A stretch of 64,000 nucleotides of DNA from Lentzea atacamensis (GTDB taxonomy: Bacteria > Actinomycetota > Actinomycetes > Mycobacteriales > Pseudonocardiaceae). Each line of letters begins with the position of its first letter. The stretch's first letter is position 1. Under the pieces are notes generated by a model. It was given only the letters and a program-made list of their open reading frames with translations. It was not told the origin of the DNA and did no database searches. Made by a program: the position numbers and the translations under genes. The stretch lies in assembly GCF_003269295.1 (NCBI RefSeq), contig NZ_QLTT01000011.1:62001-126000 (forward strand), read 5' to 3'. Shown one piece after another: positions 40,048-48,023 of this stretch.

Positions 40048-42924
40048 GTGGCGGTGGCTGAGGTGGCTGACCAGCGTGGTGCGGCGGGCCTCGGACGAGG
40101 GTTCGCGTTCGTCGGGCGCCGCGACGAACTCGGCCGGCTGCTCACCGCCGTCCGGCAGCCACCGGCCGTAGTGATGGTCGAGGGTGACGCCGGCATGGGG
40201 AAGTCCCGGCTGGTGCGCGAGGCCACCGCGGCCCTGAGGGCCGAGGGGTGGCCGGTGATCACCGGTTTCTGCCACCCGCTACGCGAGCCCCTGCCGTACG
40301 GACCGGTGGTGGACGCGCTCGGCAAGATCGGTCCGTGGCTGGCCGGCACCAGTCTTCCGGCGTCAGCCGGCGCGCTGGCTGCGCTGCTGCCCGACCTGGC
40401 CGACCGCCTGCCGCCGGCGCCGTCCCCACCGCAGGGGCCGAGCGCGGCCCGCCATCAGCTGTTCCAGGCCGTGCGCTCGGTGGTGGCGTCGGTCGGTCGA
40501 GTGGTCATGGTCGTCGAGGACCTGCACTGGGTCGACGACGCAACCCGTGAGCTGCTCCTGCTGCTCGCCCGCGACCTGTCCGATCAGTTCGCCCTGGTGC
40601 TGACCTACCGGGCCGAGGACCTGCCTGGGGCCGCGGTCCTGGGCGCGGCCTACCGTCCGCCACCCGGTGCCAGTGGCACGGTGATCCGGCTGCCGCCGCT
40701 GACCGAGACCGAGGTGGCGGAGCTGGCCGGCGCCGCACTCGGCGGCCAGGCCACGCCTGAGCTGTGCGCGGCGCTGCACCGCCGCAGTGAGGGCTTGCCG
40801 CTGGTCGCGGAGGAAGATCTGATCACGCTGCGGGACCAGGGGCGCCGCGACGTGCACGAGCTGGAGCGGGCCGAGGCGCCCAGCAGCCTGCGGGAGGCGG
40901 TCACTGAGCGGCTGGCCTTGTTGTCGCGGGCCGGGGTGGCGATCGTGGACGCGGCGGCCGTGCTGGCCGTGCCCGCCACCGAGGCGCTGCTGGCCGATGT
41001 CGCGGGACTCGACAGCGACCAGGCCGCCGAGGGGCTGATCGACGCGTTGCGGGCGTCGGTGCTGCGTGAGATCGACGCCGGCCGATACGGCTTCCGGCAC
41101 GTGCTGGCCCAGCAGGTCGCCTACCGGCACATCCTCGGGCCGCGGCGAACCCGCCTGCACCGGCGTGCCATCGACGAGCTCCAGCACCACGACCCGGTCC
41201 CGCTGGTGCAGATCGCGCACCACACGCTGGCCGCGGGCGATCGCCAGGGCTGGCTCGATCGCGTCGAGCAGGCGGCCGAGCAGGCTGTCGCGCTGGGCGA
41301 CACCGGCACCGCGGCCACCCTGCTGCACCAGATCCTGGACCAGTCCGGAGTGGGCACCGAGCGGCGTTCCCGAGCCGCGCTCACGCTCGCCCGGATCGTC
41401 AACTACGGCGTCGACTACGCCGCGACCGTGCGCGAGCTGCGGGCCGTGCTGGCCGATCGCCGGTTGCCGGACACCACTCTGGGCGAGATCCGGCTGGGGC
41501 TCGGCCTCGTCATGCTCAACATCGGCGCTGACGTGGCCGGTTTCCGCGAGCTCGAACGCGCCGTCGACGAGTTGGCCACCCTGCCGGACAGGGCCTGCCG
41601 GGCGATGATCACACTGGCACTCAACGACCGGGACGGCGCCGCCGCACACGGGTGGACGTGGCTCGGCCGGGCCGAACAGGCCGTTCGGGACAGCGCCGAC
41701 GAGGCGAGCCGGATGGCGGTCCACTTCACCCGGCTGCTGTTGATGGCCGTGGACGGTGATCCCGCCGTCTGGCCGCTGGTGGACCGGCTGCCGCGGCGCG
41801 GCGACGACGGCGCGGTACTGAGCCAGATCTCATACGCCCTGGGCAACCTCACCGACATAGCCATCCAGCTCGGCCACGACCGGCGGGCCCGCGATCTGCT
41901 GCGTGAAGCCCAGGACCTGCTCGATCGCTCGGACCGTGGACGGTTCGAGTACTTCATCCGCGCCGCAGGGCTGCACATCGACTGGCTGGCCGGGCGCTGG
42001 GCGAGGATTGACGACGATTACGCGGCGTTGGGGCGTGCCTACCCCGACGTGAAACAGATCGACGTCAATCGAGCCCTGTGCCAAGGACACCTCGCCCTGG
42101 CCACCGGGCGCCACTCCCAGGCCCTGGAGCACTTCACCGCCGCCGAGGCGCACAGCGGCGCCATGTGTTCGGCGGCGGTCAGCATGCGGATCGCCGCGGC
42201 CCTCACCGCGGTTCGGCTGGCCCAGGACGATCCCCACGGCGCGTGGGCGATCGCCGAACCCGCGCTGTCGACGCTGCGAGGGCTCAGGTCCTGGGCGATC
42301 ACCGTGGACCTGGTCGCGGTCGCGGTCGAGGCCGCGTTGGCCAGCGGGCACCGCGCGCAGGCCGAACAACTCGTGACGGAGACCGAGTCCGGTGTGCGCG
42401 AACGCGACGCACCGGCCACCTTGGCCGAGCTGGAGCTGGCCAGGGGACTGCTGGTACGCGCCACCGAGCCGGCGCGTGCCGCCGAGCACTTCGCCGAGGC
42501 ACAGCGCAGGTGGCAGGAGATCGGCCGACCCTACAAGGTGGCCAAGGCCGCCGAACGCCGGGGCGACGCCCTGGCCCGCGCCGGTCACGACCACGCGGCC
42601 GCGCACCTGACCGACGCCCTGCGCGGCTACACCGAACTCGGCGCGACCGGCGATGCCGCGCGCTGCCAGCACCGCCTGCGCGAACTCGGCGTCGAGGCGT
42701 TGCGGCGACCGGGACGCCGCGGCTACGGAAACGAGCTGTCGCCCCGTGAACAGGAGGTCGCCGAGCTGCTCGCGGGCGGCGCCACCAACCACGACATCGC
42801 CCAGACGCTGTTCCTGTCCCTGAGCACGGTGGAGAAGCACGTGGCCCGCGTCCTGACGAAACTGGGCACCGAGCGGAAGGACATCCAAGCCGGCCTGTCG
42901 AACTCCGACAGCCACGGATCTTGA
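40048..42924 (+). CDS. LAL-type LuxR-family ATPase regulator
   Basis: 958 aa from GTG 40048, preceded by AAAGGA; the frame is open to 39781 but the added residues show no family features. The N-terminal AAA/NACHT-like module has Walker A GDAGMGKS and Walker B VMVVEDLHWVDD. A ~500-aa TPR-like helical middle follows. The C-terminal LuxR HTH is LSPREQEVAELLAGGATNHD, IAQTLFLSLSTVEKHVARVL. LAL proteins activate transcription when a ligand or partner binds the sensor part. It is divergent from the ribosome-inactivating protein gene and the only regulator in the 37.4-44 kb segment, so control of the toxin is likely. Confidence 0.85.
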   Translation: MAVAEVADQRGAAGLGRGFAFVGRRDELGRLLTAVRQPPAVVMVEGDAGMGKSRLVREATAALRAEGWPVITGFCHPLREPLPYGPVVDALGKIGPWLAGTSLPASAGALAALLPDLADRLPPAPSPPQGPSAARHQLFQAVRSVVASVGRVVMVVEDLHWVDDATRELLLLLARDLSDQFALVLTYRAEDLPGAAVLGAAYRPPPGASGTVIRLPPLTETEVAELAGAALGGQATPELCAALHRRSEGLPLVAEEDLITLRDQGRRDVHELERAEAPSSLREAVTERLALLSRAGVAIVDAAAVLAVPATEALLADVAGLDSDQAAEGLIDALRASVLREIDAGRYGFRHVLAQQVAYRHILGPRRTRLHRRAIDELQHHDPVPLVQIAHHTLAAGDRQGWLDRVEQAAEQAVALGDTGTAATLLHQILDQSGVGTERRSRAALTLARIVNYGVDYAATVRELRAVLADRRLPDTTLGEIRLGLGLVMLNIGADVAGFRELERAVDELATLPDRACRAMITLALNDRDGAAAHGWTWLGRAEQAVRDSADEASRMAVHFTRLLLMAVDGDPAVWPLVDRLPRRGDDGAVLSQISYALGNLTDIAIQLGHDRRARDLLREAQDLLDRSDRGRFEYFIRAAGLHIDWLAGRWARIDDDYAALGRAYPDVKQIDVNRALCQGHLALATGRHSQALEHFTAAEAHSGAMCSAAVSMRIAAALTAVRLAQDDPHGAWAIAEPALSTLRGLRSWAITVDLVAVAVEAALASGHRAQAEQLVTETESGVRERDAPATLAELELARGLLVRATEPARAAEHFAEAQRRWQEIGRPYKVAKAAERRGDALARAGHDHAAAHLTDALRGYTELGATGDAARCQHRLRELGVEALRRPGRRGYGNELSPREQEVAELLAGGATNHDIAQTLFLSLSTVEKHVARVLTKLGTERKDIQAGLSNSDSHGS

Positions 42925-43159
42925 GCACGGCACGCTGGTGTCGCACCGCCGCCTGGTCGGCGAACACGGGCCAGGCTGATCTTGATGTTCGCGCCTTCTT
43001 GGCGGTGCAGGCGTGTGCAAGTACCACCAACTCCTGATCATCGAGCGCACAACTACCACCAACAGGGCCGCCCGCAGCGTGGAGAGCGCTCCCACACCGC
43101 GGAGAAGTCGGGCCACCGCAGCGGGTAGACGCTCGAGCGGCGATCGTGCAGCTGCCGCT

Positions 43160-43287
43160 GCGATGCGGGCATTCGGAGGCTTCAGCCTGAGCGGCTGGGG
43201 CCTGTGTGGCCAGTCGGCAGCGCGAGATCAAGTAGTCAACGAGACGGCGAGTCGGAACGAGCCTGGCCGACGGTCGGCCACCACAGG
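43160..43287 (+). repeat. Repeat C copy 1
   Basis: An imperfect direct repeat of 43696-43831. Both begin GCGATGCGGG(C/T)A(T/C)TCGGAGG. They share blocks such as GTCGGCAGCGCGAGATCA versus GCCGACGGCGCGATCACA, and CGACGGTCGGC versus CGATGGTCGGC near the end. Degenerate and probably non-coding. Confidence 0.45.
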
Positions 43288-43373
43288 GGTGCCTGGAGGG
43301 CTGGGCCACCGAGGGGGCACCTGAAGGGCCCGGGCCACCTACGTGGGTCCGGGGGCTTGCCCCGGCGTGGGGT

Positions 43374-43392
43374 CTGGGGGCTCGGCCCCCAG
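43374..43392. terminator. GC-rich hairpin
   Basis: CTGGGGG, 5-nt loop, CCCCCAG, followed by AAAAC. It lies 450 bp after the LAL gene with no other gene between, and could be a terminator for it or part of mobile DNA. Confidence 0.45.
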
Positions 43393-43453
43393 AAAACGCC
43401 CAAAGGCGACCCGGTTCGCGCCCTCCGCGAACACAGATCGCCCATCGCCTTTG

Positions 43454-43686
43454 GTGCCCCCGGCAGGAGACGGCTCTGCACCAGCGGAACCCCTTATGTG
43501 CGCGCTGACCTGCGTTTTCTGTGTGTCCTGGGGGTTCATCTGAAACTTCATGTGGGTAGGTACCCAGGGCTCGAACCTGTGCGCTCGCGCGGCCCGTCAG
43601 GTGCGCTGTCGGCGGATGAAGGCCATGGACTCCGCTGCGTCCACCACGCACTCTTGCGTCAGCTCGAGTCCGTCGAACCAACGTCC
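43454..43686 (+). repeat. Repeat B copy 3
   Basis: Starts with GTGCCCCCGGCAGGA (43454-43468), identical to the tRNA-Arg end, then GACGGCTCTGCACCAGCGG as in copy 2. Continues for about 230 nt to CGTCGAACCAACG. Not preceded by hairpin A, unlike copy 2. Confidence 0.65.
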
Positions 43687-43695
43687 GTCTATGCC

Positions 43696-43831
43696 GCGAT
43701 GCGGGTACTCGGAGGGGACCGCCGATTGCGTGGCTGTTGGCTGTCTAGGCAGCCGACGGCGCGATCACACGCTGGTCGACGAGCCGGTGAGGCGGAATGA
43801 ACTCGGGCCGATGGTCGGCGATCACGAGGCA
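43696..43831 (+). repeat. Repeat C copy 2
   Basis: Second copy of the degenerate repeat described at 43160-43287; the two flank repeat B copy 3. Confidence 0.45.
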
Positions 43832-43896
43832 GTGCCGTCTCAACGGGCTAGGCCCGTCGGAGTGGGGGCCGACCAGCCGGATGGGTCGCCACTAGC

Positions 43897-43973
43897 CAAA
43901 GCGGCTGGTACTCACACCTGGTAGGTGTCTTCGAGTACCAGCCGCCCGGTTGTTGATGTTGCCCATGTTTTGT
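43897..43973. terminator. Repeat A copy 3: long hairpin downstream of tRNA-Arg
   Basis: GCGGCTGGTACTC and GAGTACCAGCCGC form a perfect 13-bp outer stem around ACACCT/AGGTGT. It lies just past the 3' end of the minus-strand tRNA gene, so it is a good transcription terminator candidate. The same unit, including the first 15 nt of the tRNA end, is repeated at 13612 and 37328. Confidence 0.7.
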
Positions 43974-43974
43974 G

Positions 43975-44046
43975 TGCCCCCGGCAGGATTCGAACCTGCG
44001 CACCCGCCTCCGGAGGGCGGTGCTCTATCCCCTGAGCTACGGGGGC
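43975..44046 (-). tRNA. tRNA-Arg, anticodon CCG
   Basis: Cloverleaf read on the minus strand. Acceptor GCCCCCG/CGGGGGC, D-stem GCTC/GAGC, anticodon stem CCGCC/GGCGG with loop CTCCGGA (anticodon CCG, decoding CGG). T-stem GCAGG/CCTGC with TTCGAAT loop, discriminator A, CCA not encoded. All stems pair perfectly. The 3' end (GCAGG complement plus acceptor, 43974-43988) recurs five more times in the 30 kb to the left, marking it as an integration target. Confidence 0.95.
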
Positions 44047-44301
44047 CGTAGCTACGTGGGAAGCATAGCGCACGGCGGAAACCTGGTTTCGACCGGCAGG
44101 TCCGTGTGTTCGAGAGGCAGCCGGCAGGCGCCTCACAGGCGTCTTGATCTGCGTATTCAGACTCCGTCGCCCAAGAGCGGTGGCTCTGGGCGAGCGGAGG
44201 TGCGCCGGATGGCCTCGATGCTCGTCACCCCGTCGCCAGGTGTGGTCTGCGACACAGTGGAGCATGGACGGAGTCGCACTCGACCGCATAGGACGGTGGG
44301 T

Positions 44302-44781
44302 TTACGTCGCCGGCGGCTCGTAACGCGTGGGCATCCGGCGTTTGCGGCGCCCCTCGGGCATCGCAGGGCCGGCGATCTTGACGAACACGAACAGGAAGGC
44401 GATCGCGAAGACGAACGTCGACAACCAGCCCAGGAAGACCTGCGATCGCACGTCCGGCGTCAGCTCCGTGCCCCGCCTCGCGGTGTGGACGGCGTACTCC
44501 TTGCCGATGTCCGAGGGTTCCAGCCAGCCGGTCACGGTCCACTTGGTGACGTTTCCGCTCGGCTGGGAGCGGACCTCGGTCTGACACCTGTAGTAGAAGC
44601 CGAATCCCCGAGGTGCCACCGGGCCGTGGCGTTCGCAGGACTTCGCCACCGCGACCAGCTTCGCCTTCGCCGGGTCGCCGGGCTCGACCTCGTCCCAGAA
44701 GTGGTTGAAGATCGTGGCGCCGAGCAGGTAGCCGAGTGCGGGAACGAGCAGGAAGGCGACGATCCGGTGGAGTGCCTTCAT
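44302..44781 (-). CDS. Membrane protein of an ESX-type operon, two helices
   Basis: 159 aa from ATG 44781, which shares a base with the stop of the preceding gene (TGATG). N-terminal helix (RIVAFLLVPALGYLLGATIF) and C-terminal helix (FLGWLSTFVFAIAFLFVFV) flank a ~80-aa extracytoplasmic domain. The domain has two Cys (SCERHG and YYRCQTEV) that may form a disulfide. Basic tail KIAGPAMPEGRRKRRMPTRY in the cytosol. Family not recognised with certainty. As the last gene after a putative secreted effector it could be an immunity or accessory protein; this is inference. Confidence 0.7.
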   Translation of the reverse strand: MKALHRIVAFLLVPALGYLLGATIFNHFWDEVEPGDPAKAKLVAVAKSCERHGPVAPRGFGFYYRCQTEVRSQPSGNVTKWTVTGWLEPSDIGKEYAVHTARRGTELTPDVRSQVFLGWLSTFVFAIAFLFVFVKIAGPAMPEGRRKRRMPTRYEPPAT

Positions 44782-45827
44782 CAGCCCTTTTCTTCCTCTT
44801 CCTTCAGCTCGCGCCACGTCTTCCAGCCGCGGTTGTCCACGATCTTCGCGCCCTCCTTGCGGAATTCCTCGGCCATCGCGGGGCCGATGTCCTTCGGGAG
44901 GCCGGTGACTCCGTCGACGACGACCTTCTTCGCTCCCGCTCCCGCATCCTTCATCATGTCGACGAAGTTGAAGTCCTTCATCGCGCGGGCGATGTCGGCG
45001 TCCGCGCCCCGCTTGAGCACGGTCACGAAGTCGTCGCCGCGCTTGGCGAGGTTCGTGCTGGCGTTGGCGAGCACGTCGTCCAGCTTCTTGAACAGGCCGC
45101 CCGCCTTGCTGAACGCTTTGGTGAGCTTGCGGCACCACTCGATGCACTTCTGCGCGTACTTCACCGCGGTGGGCACGCACTCGGCGATGGCACCGGCGAT
45201 GCCCGCGCCGAGCGCCGCGACGGCCGGGGCCCAGCGCAGGCAGATGCTGATCAGTTTGCCGATCGCCTCGGAGATCAGGTCGCGAACGATGTCGCGGACG
45301 ACCTTGAGGATCGTGCGGCAGATGGTGATCAGGATTCCCATGCCGCTGGCGGCGGTGCCGATGGCGCCGTAAGTGTCCGCGCGGTCGGTGCCGAACGTGC
45401 GGTACTGCGTCGAATCGTCACCCTGCCACTGGCCCGCGTCCTTGTTGACGGTGTCCTTCAGGTCGGCCTGGACCTCGTCGAGGTAGCTTCCGACCGACTG
45501 CCAGGTCTTCGCCATGCCGTCCAGCGCGGTCTGGTCGCCGGTCAGCCAGTCGAGTGGTTCCTTGAGGAAGCTGACGTGCTCCATCAGCCAGCCGAAGCCC
45601 GCGCTGAACAGGTACGCGAGCGGGTCGGTGAGAGCGGTGGCGATGTCGCCGGCGGCGCTGGCGAGGTTGAGCAGGCCCTCCGCCCAGTTGCCGTCTGAGA
45701 AGCCCTTGACCGCTTCGGTGACGTCGTGGAACAGGCCGGCGCCCTCGGTGGCCGGGGTGTCTTCGCCCTTGCGGACCAGCGGGTTCGGGGCCGTGGCCAA
45801 GGCGGGCCCCATGCTCGGCGTGCTCAA
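44781..45827 (-). CDS. WXG-like putative type VII secretion effector
   Basis: 348 aa. The N-terminal ~150 residues resemble an ESX substrate, with W134-Q-G136 in AGQWQGDDSTQYRTFG as the WxG turn between two helices. A hydrophobic middle (ILITICRTILKVVRDIVRDL and APAVAALGAGIAGAIAECV) could insert in membranes. The C-terminal ~110 residues (AKRGDDFVTVLKRGADADIA to WKTWRELKEEEEKG) are charged and could be a toxin or adaptor domain. Starts 4 bp inside the EspC-like gene. No secretion ATPase is in the window. Confidence 0.65.
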   Translation of the reverse strand: MSTPSMGPALATAPNPLVRKGEDTPATEGAGLFHDVTEAVKGFSDGNWAEGLLNLASAAGDIATALTDPLAYLFSAGFGWLMEHVSFLKEPLDWLTGDQTALDGMAKTWQSVGSYLDEVQADLKDTVNKDAGQWQGDDSTQYRTFGTDRADTYGAIGTAASGMGILITICRTILKVVRDIVRDLISEAIGKLISICLRWAPAVAALGAGIAGAIAECVPTAVKYAQKCIEWCRKLTKAFSKAGGLFKKLDDVLANASTNLAKRGDDFVTVLKRGADADIARAMKDFNFVDMMKDAGAGAKKVVVDGVTGLPKDIGPAMAEEFRKEGAKIVDNRGWKTWRELKEEEEKG

Positions 45828-46123
45828 AACGCACCTCCCTTGAAGCGGTTGGTCTGCATCTCTTCGTTGTTCTTGACGTCCTCACGCCAGTCCAGGACGC
45901 GCTTGTGGTGGTCGAGCGCGGCCTCGGCCGCCTCTTTGAGGCTGTTCATCGCCCCGTACTGCGCTGCGGCGCAGAGTGCCGCGAGCGGGATGCCGAGCAG
46001 GCCGAACGCCTCGGGGTTCGATGTCGTGTCGGCCGCGCTCATGGCGGTGTTGATGCGCCCTCCGATCTCGTTCAGCCGACCGGCGTGGCTCTGCATCTCG
46101 TCGATGTTGATGCGGTAGTTCAT
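45824..46123 (-). CDS. EspC/WXG100-like type VII secretion target
   Basis: 99 aa, the WXG100 size. Begins NYRINIDEMQSHAGRLNEIG (first helix). Has a Pro-Glu-Ala-Phe-G turn in SNPEAFGLLGIPL instead of WxG, then a second helix LKEAAEAALDHHKRVLDWRE. EspC-family proteins pair with other small helical proteins and are exported by ESX systems. It overlaps both neighbours by 4 bp (ATGA), so the four genes are co-translated. Confidence 0.78.
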   Translation of the reverse strand: MNYRINIDEMQSHAGRLNEIGGRINTAMSAADTTSNPEAFGLLGIPLAALCAAAQYGAMNSLKEAAEAALDHHKRVLDWREDVKNNEEMQTNRFKGGAF

Positions 46124-46653
46124 CGGAGGAAGCCCCCGTTGCTGAAGTCGTCGTCATCCTCGACCGGGCGGCGCCGGGGCGGCTGCGGCGGGCGGGTCGA
46201 CTGCGGCGGGGGAGGGGGCGGTGGGGTGTCGTCCTCGATGGCTCCCAGACGCGGCTCGGACGAGCCGTATCCGCCACCGCCCGGCACGTACTGCGGCGGG
46301 GGCGGCGGCTGGGCGCTGCGCAGCTTGTCCATCATCAGGTGCATGGCCTCGGAGTCGGCACCCATCAACGGCGACATCGCCTCCTGAACCGTGGTCGCGA
46401 CACGGCTCTGCGCGGCCTGCACGGTGCGCATGATGTCCTGCGCGACGGACGCGCTGTCCTTGCGCTGCAAGGCCTGGCCGAGTTCCAGGCCGACGAGGTT
46501 GCCCGCGTCGTTCACGGTCACGGTGATCTGCCCGTCCGGACTGCGCTCGGTGATGCGCATGTTCGCGAGGTTCTCGCGGATGGCGTCGCTCCTGGCCTGA
46601 GCCTCGGCGAGCTTGCCTTCGTACTGGCTGAGCAGCTGTTCGGGATCGAACAC
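46120..46653 (-). CDS. YbaB/EbfC-family protein with Pro-rich tail
   Basis: 177 aa. The N-terminal ~90 residues match YbaB (ERSPDGQITVTVNDAGNLVG, then helix DIMRTVQAAQSRVATTVQEA). The tail is Pro- and Gly-rich (PPPPPQYVPGGGGYG, PPPPPPP) and ends acidic. In actinomycetes YbaB-like genes commonly head ESX-substrate operons; the role there, DNA-binding or chaperone-like, is not established. First gene of the operon, divergent from the CDF transporter. Confidence 0.82.
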   Translation of the reverse strand: MFDPEQLLSQYEGKLAEAQARSDAIRENLANMRITERSPDGQITVTVNDAGNLVGLELGQALQRKDSASVAQDIMRTVQAAQSRVATTVQEAMSPLMGADSEAMHLMMDKLRSAQPPPPPQYVPGGGGYGSSEPRLGAIEDDTPPPPPPPQSTRPPQPPRRRPVEDDDDFSNGGFLR

Positions 46654-46820
46654 GCGTTCCCCCAGGATTGCATCTCGTGCTGAACGCCACCGGAGATTAG
46701 TGGATCGCGTTGCTCCGCACTGGCCAACGGGACAATCGGCTGATCAGTCGCGGCGATTGACGCGAGGCGAGGTGGCCGTGAGGTGCATCACCGCTGGCCA
46801 GACGAATTCAGGTGCACCGA

Positions 46821-46855
46821 TTGCACTCATGCGCATGTCGCTATATGTTCCTGGC
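46821..46855 (+). promoter_or_regulatory. Promoter with operator-like palindrome, leaderless start of the CDF gene
   Basis: TTGCAC (46821-46826) and TATATG (46842-46847) with 15-nt spacing. The -10 lies 8 nt before the ATG at 46856 and there is no Shine-Dalgarno, so the message is probably leaderless. ATGCGCAT (46829-46836) is an 8-bp palindrome between the boxes and could bind a metal-responsive repressor. Confidence 0.5.
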
Positions 46856-47764
46856 ATGGGTCACGGGCACGGGCACGGAACGGCGTCGGGGAGCGGGCAG
46901 CACGCCGGCAAGCTGTGGATCGCGTTCGGCATCGGCGCGGTGTTCATGGTGGTCGAGTTCGTGGTGGGCTTTGCGACGTCGTCCCTGGCGCTGATCTCCG
47001 ACGCCGCGCACATGCTCACGGACGTGCTGGGTGTGGGCATGGCGCTGGCCGCGATCATGGTGGCGCGCCGGGCCAGGGCGGGGAAGAACCGGACGTTCGG
47101 GTTCTACCGGGCCGAGGTGCTCGCGGCGTTGGCCAACGCGGTGCTGCTGTTCGGTGTCGCGGGTTACGTGATCTACGAGGCGATCGGGCGGTTCCAGGAT
47201 CCGCCCGCGGTGCCGGGCTGGCCGGTGCTCATCGCGGCGGCGCTCGGCCTCGGCGCCAACCTCGTCAGCTTCAGCGTTCTCCGGGAAGGCGCCAAGGACA
47301 GCATCAACGTCAAGGGTGCGTACCTGGAGGTGCTCGCGGACCTGATCGGGTCGGTGGGCGTGCTCATCTCCGCCCTCGTCACGCTGACGCTGGGGTGGAA
47401 GTACGCGGACCCGATCATGGGTGTGCTGATCGGCGTGTGGGTGTTGCCGCGGACGTACAGCCTGGCCAAGAACGCGCTGCACATCCTGTTCCAGCACGCG
47501 CCCGAGCGGTTGGACGTGACCGAGATGCAGAAGGCGCTGACGGCGCTGCCCGGGGTTGCGGAGGCGCACGACCTGCACGTGTGGACGCTCACCAGTGGCA
47601 TGGAGGTGGCTTCGGCGCACCTCACCACCGCGAAGGACGCGGATCACGAGAACGTGCTCAAGGCGGCGCAGTCGTTGCTGGCGACCAAGTACCACATCGA
47701 GCACGCCACGTTGCAGGTCGAGGGCGGCTCGTCAGCGCAGCGGTGCCGGGAGCTTTCCTGGTGA
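46856..47764 (+). CDS. Cation diffusion facilitator (CzcD/ZitB-like) metal exporter
   Basis: 302 aa from ATG 46856. His-rich N-terminus MGHGHGHG, six transmembrane helices and a C-terminal cytosolic domain (HILFQHAPERLDVTEMQKAL, then AHDLHVWTLTSGMEVASAHL). Transport-site residues include H-x3-D in DAAHMLTD (helix 2) and E-x3-D in YLEVLADLIGS (helix 5), the arrangement of zinc/cobalt exporters of the CzcD group. It uses the proton gradient to expel Zn2+ or related ions. Monocistronic; followed by a bidirectional terminator at 47966. Confidence 0.9.
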   Translation: MGHGHGHGTASGSGQHAGKLWIAFGIGAVFMVVEFVVGFATSSLALISDAAHMLTDVLGVGMALAAIMVARRARAGKNRTFGFYRAEVLAALANAVLLFGVAGYVIYEAIGRFQDPPAVPGWPVLIAAALGLGANLVSFSVLREGAKDSINVKGAYLEVLADLIGSVGVLISALVTLTLGWKYADPIMGVLIGVWVLPRTYSLAKNALHILFQHAPERLDVTEMQKALTALPGVAEAHDLHVWTLTSGMEVASAHLTTAKDADHENVLKAAQSLLATKYHIEHATLQVEGGSSAQRCRELSW

Positions 47765-47965
47765 GGCAGGCAGGTCGCGGAATCCGTCCTTAGTGGACGG
47801 GGCCCCGGTTCGTGACGGAACGGCCTCGGTGCGAGGTTGCGGCACGGTCACCCAGATGCGGCCTCGCTCGAACGGCACCACAAGAGCCTCCCCAGTCACA
47901 GCGATGAATTGCCAAGATCTCATCGAAGTATGTCCGACGGGATAGATCCGTTCAGGTGAACGAGA

Positions 47966-47996
47966 AAAGCCGCGTCCCGTGACGGAACGCGGCCTT
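47966..47996. terminator. Bidirectional terminator between CDF and GH92 genes
   Basis: GCCGCGT (47969-47975) and ACGCGGC (47987-47993) form a 7-bp stem, with AAAA before and TTT after, suiting both convergent genes. Confidence 0.75.
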
Positions 47997-48023
47997 TCCG
48001 GTTCAAACGAAATCAGTTGCTCG

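Larger units (their letters stand above)
42925..43453. other. Region without recognised genes, with hairpins
   Basis: 529 bp. Holds the first copy of repeat C (43160-43287) and a GC-rich hairpin CTGGGGG/CCCCCAG (43374-43392). Reading frames here are repetitive or antisense-like. I see no gene. Confidence 0.45.

Noticed and set aside
43454..43686. Protein-coding gene in repeat B
   Set aside because: Frames are not conserved among copies and contain stops at different places; treated as non-coding.
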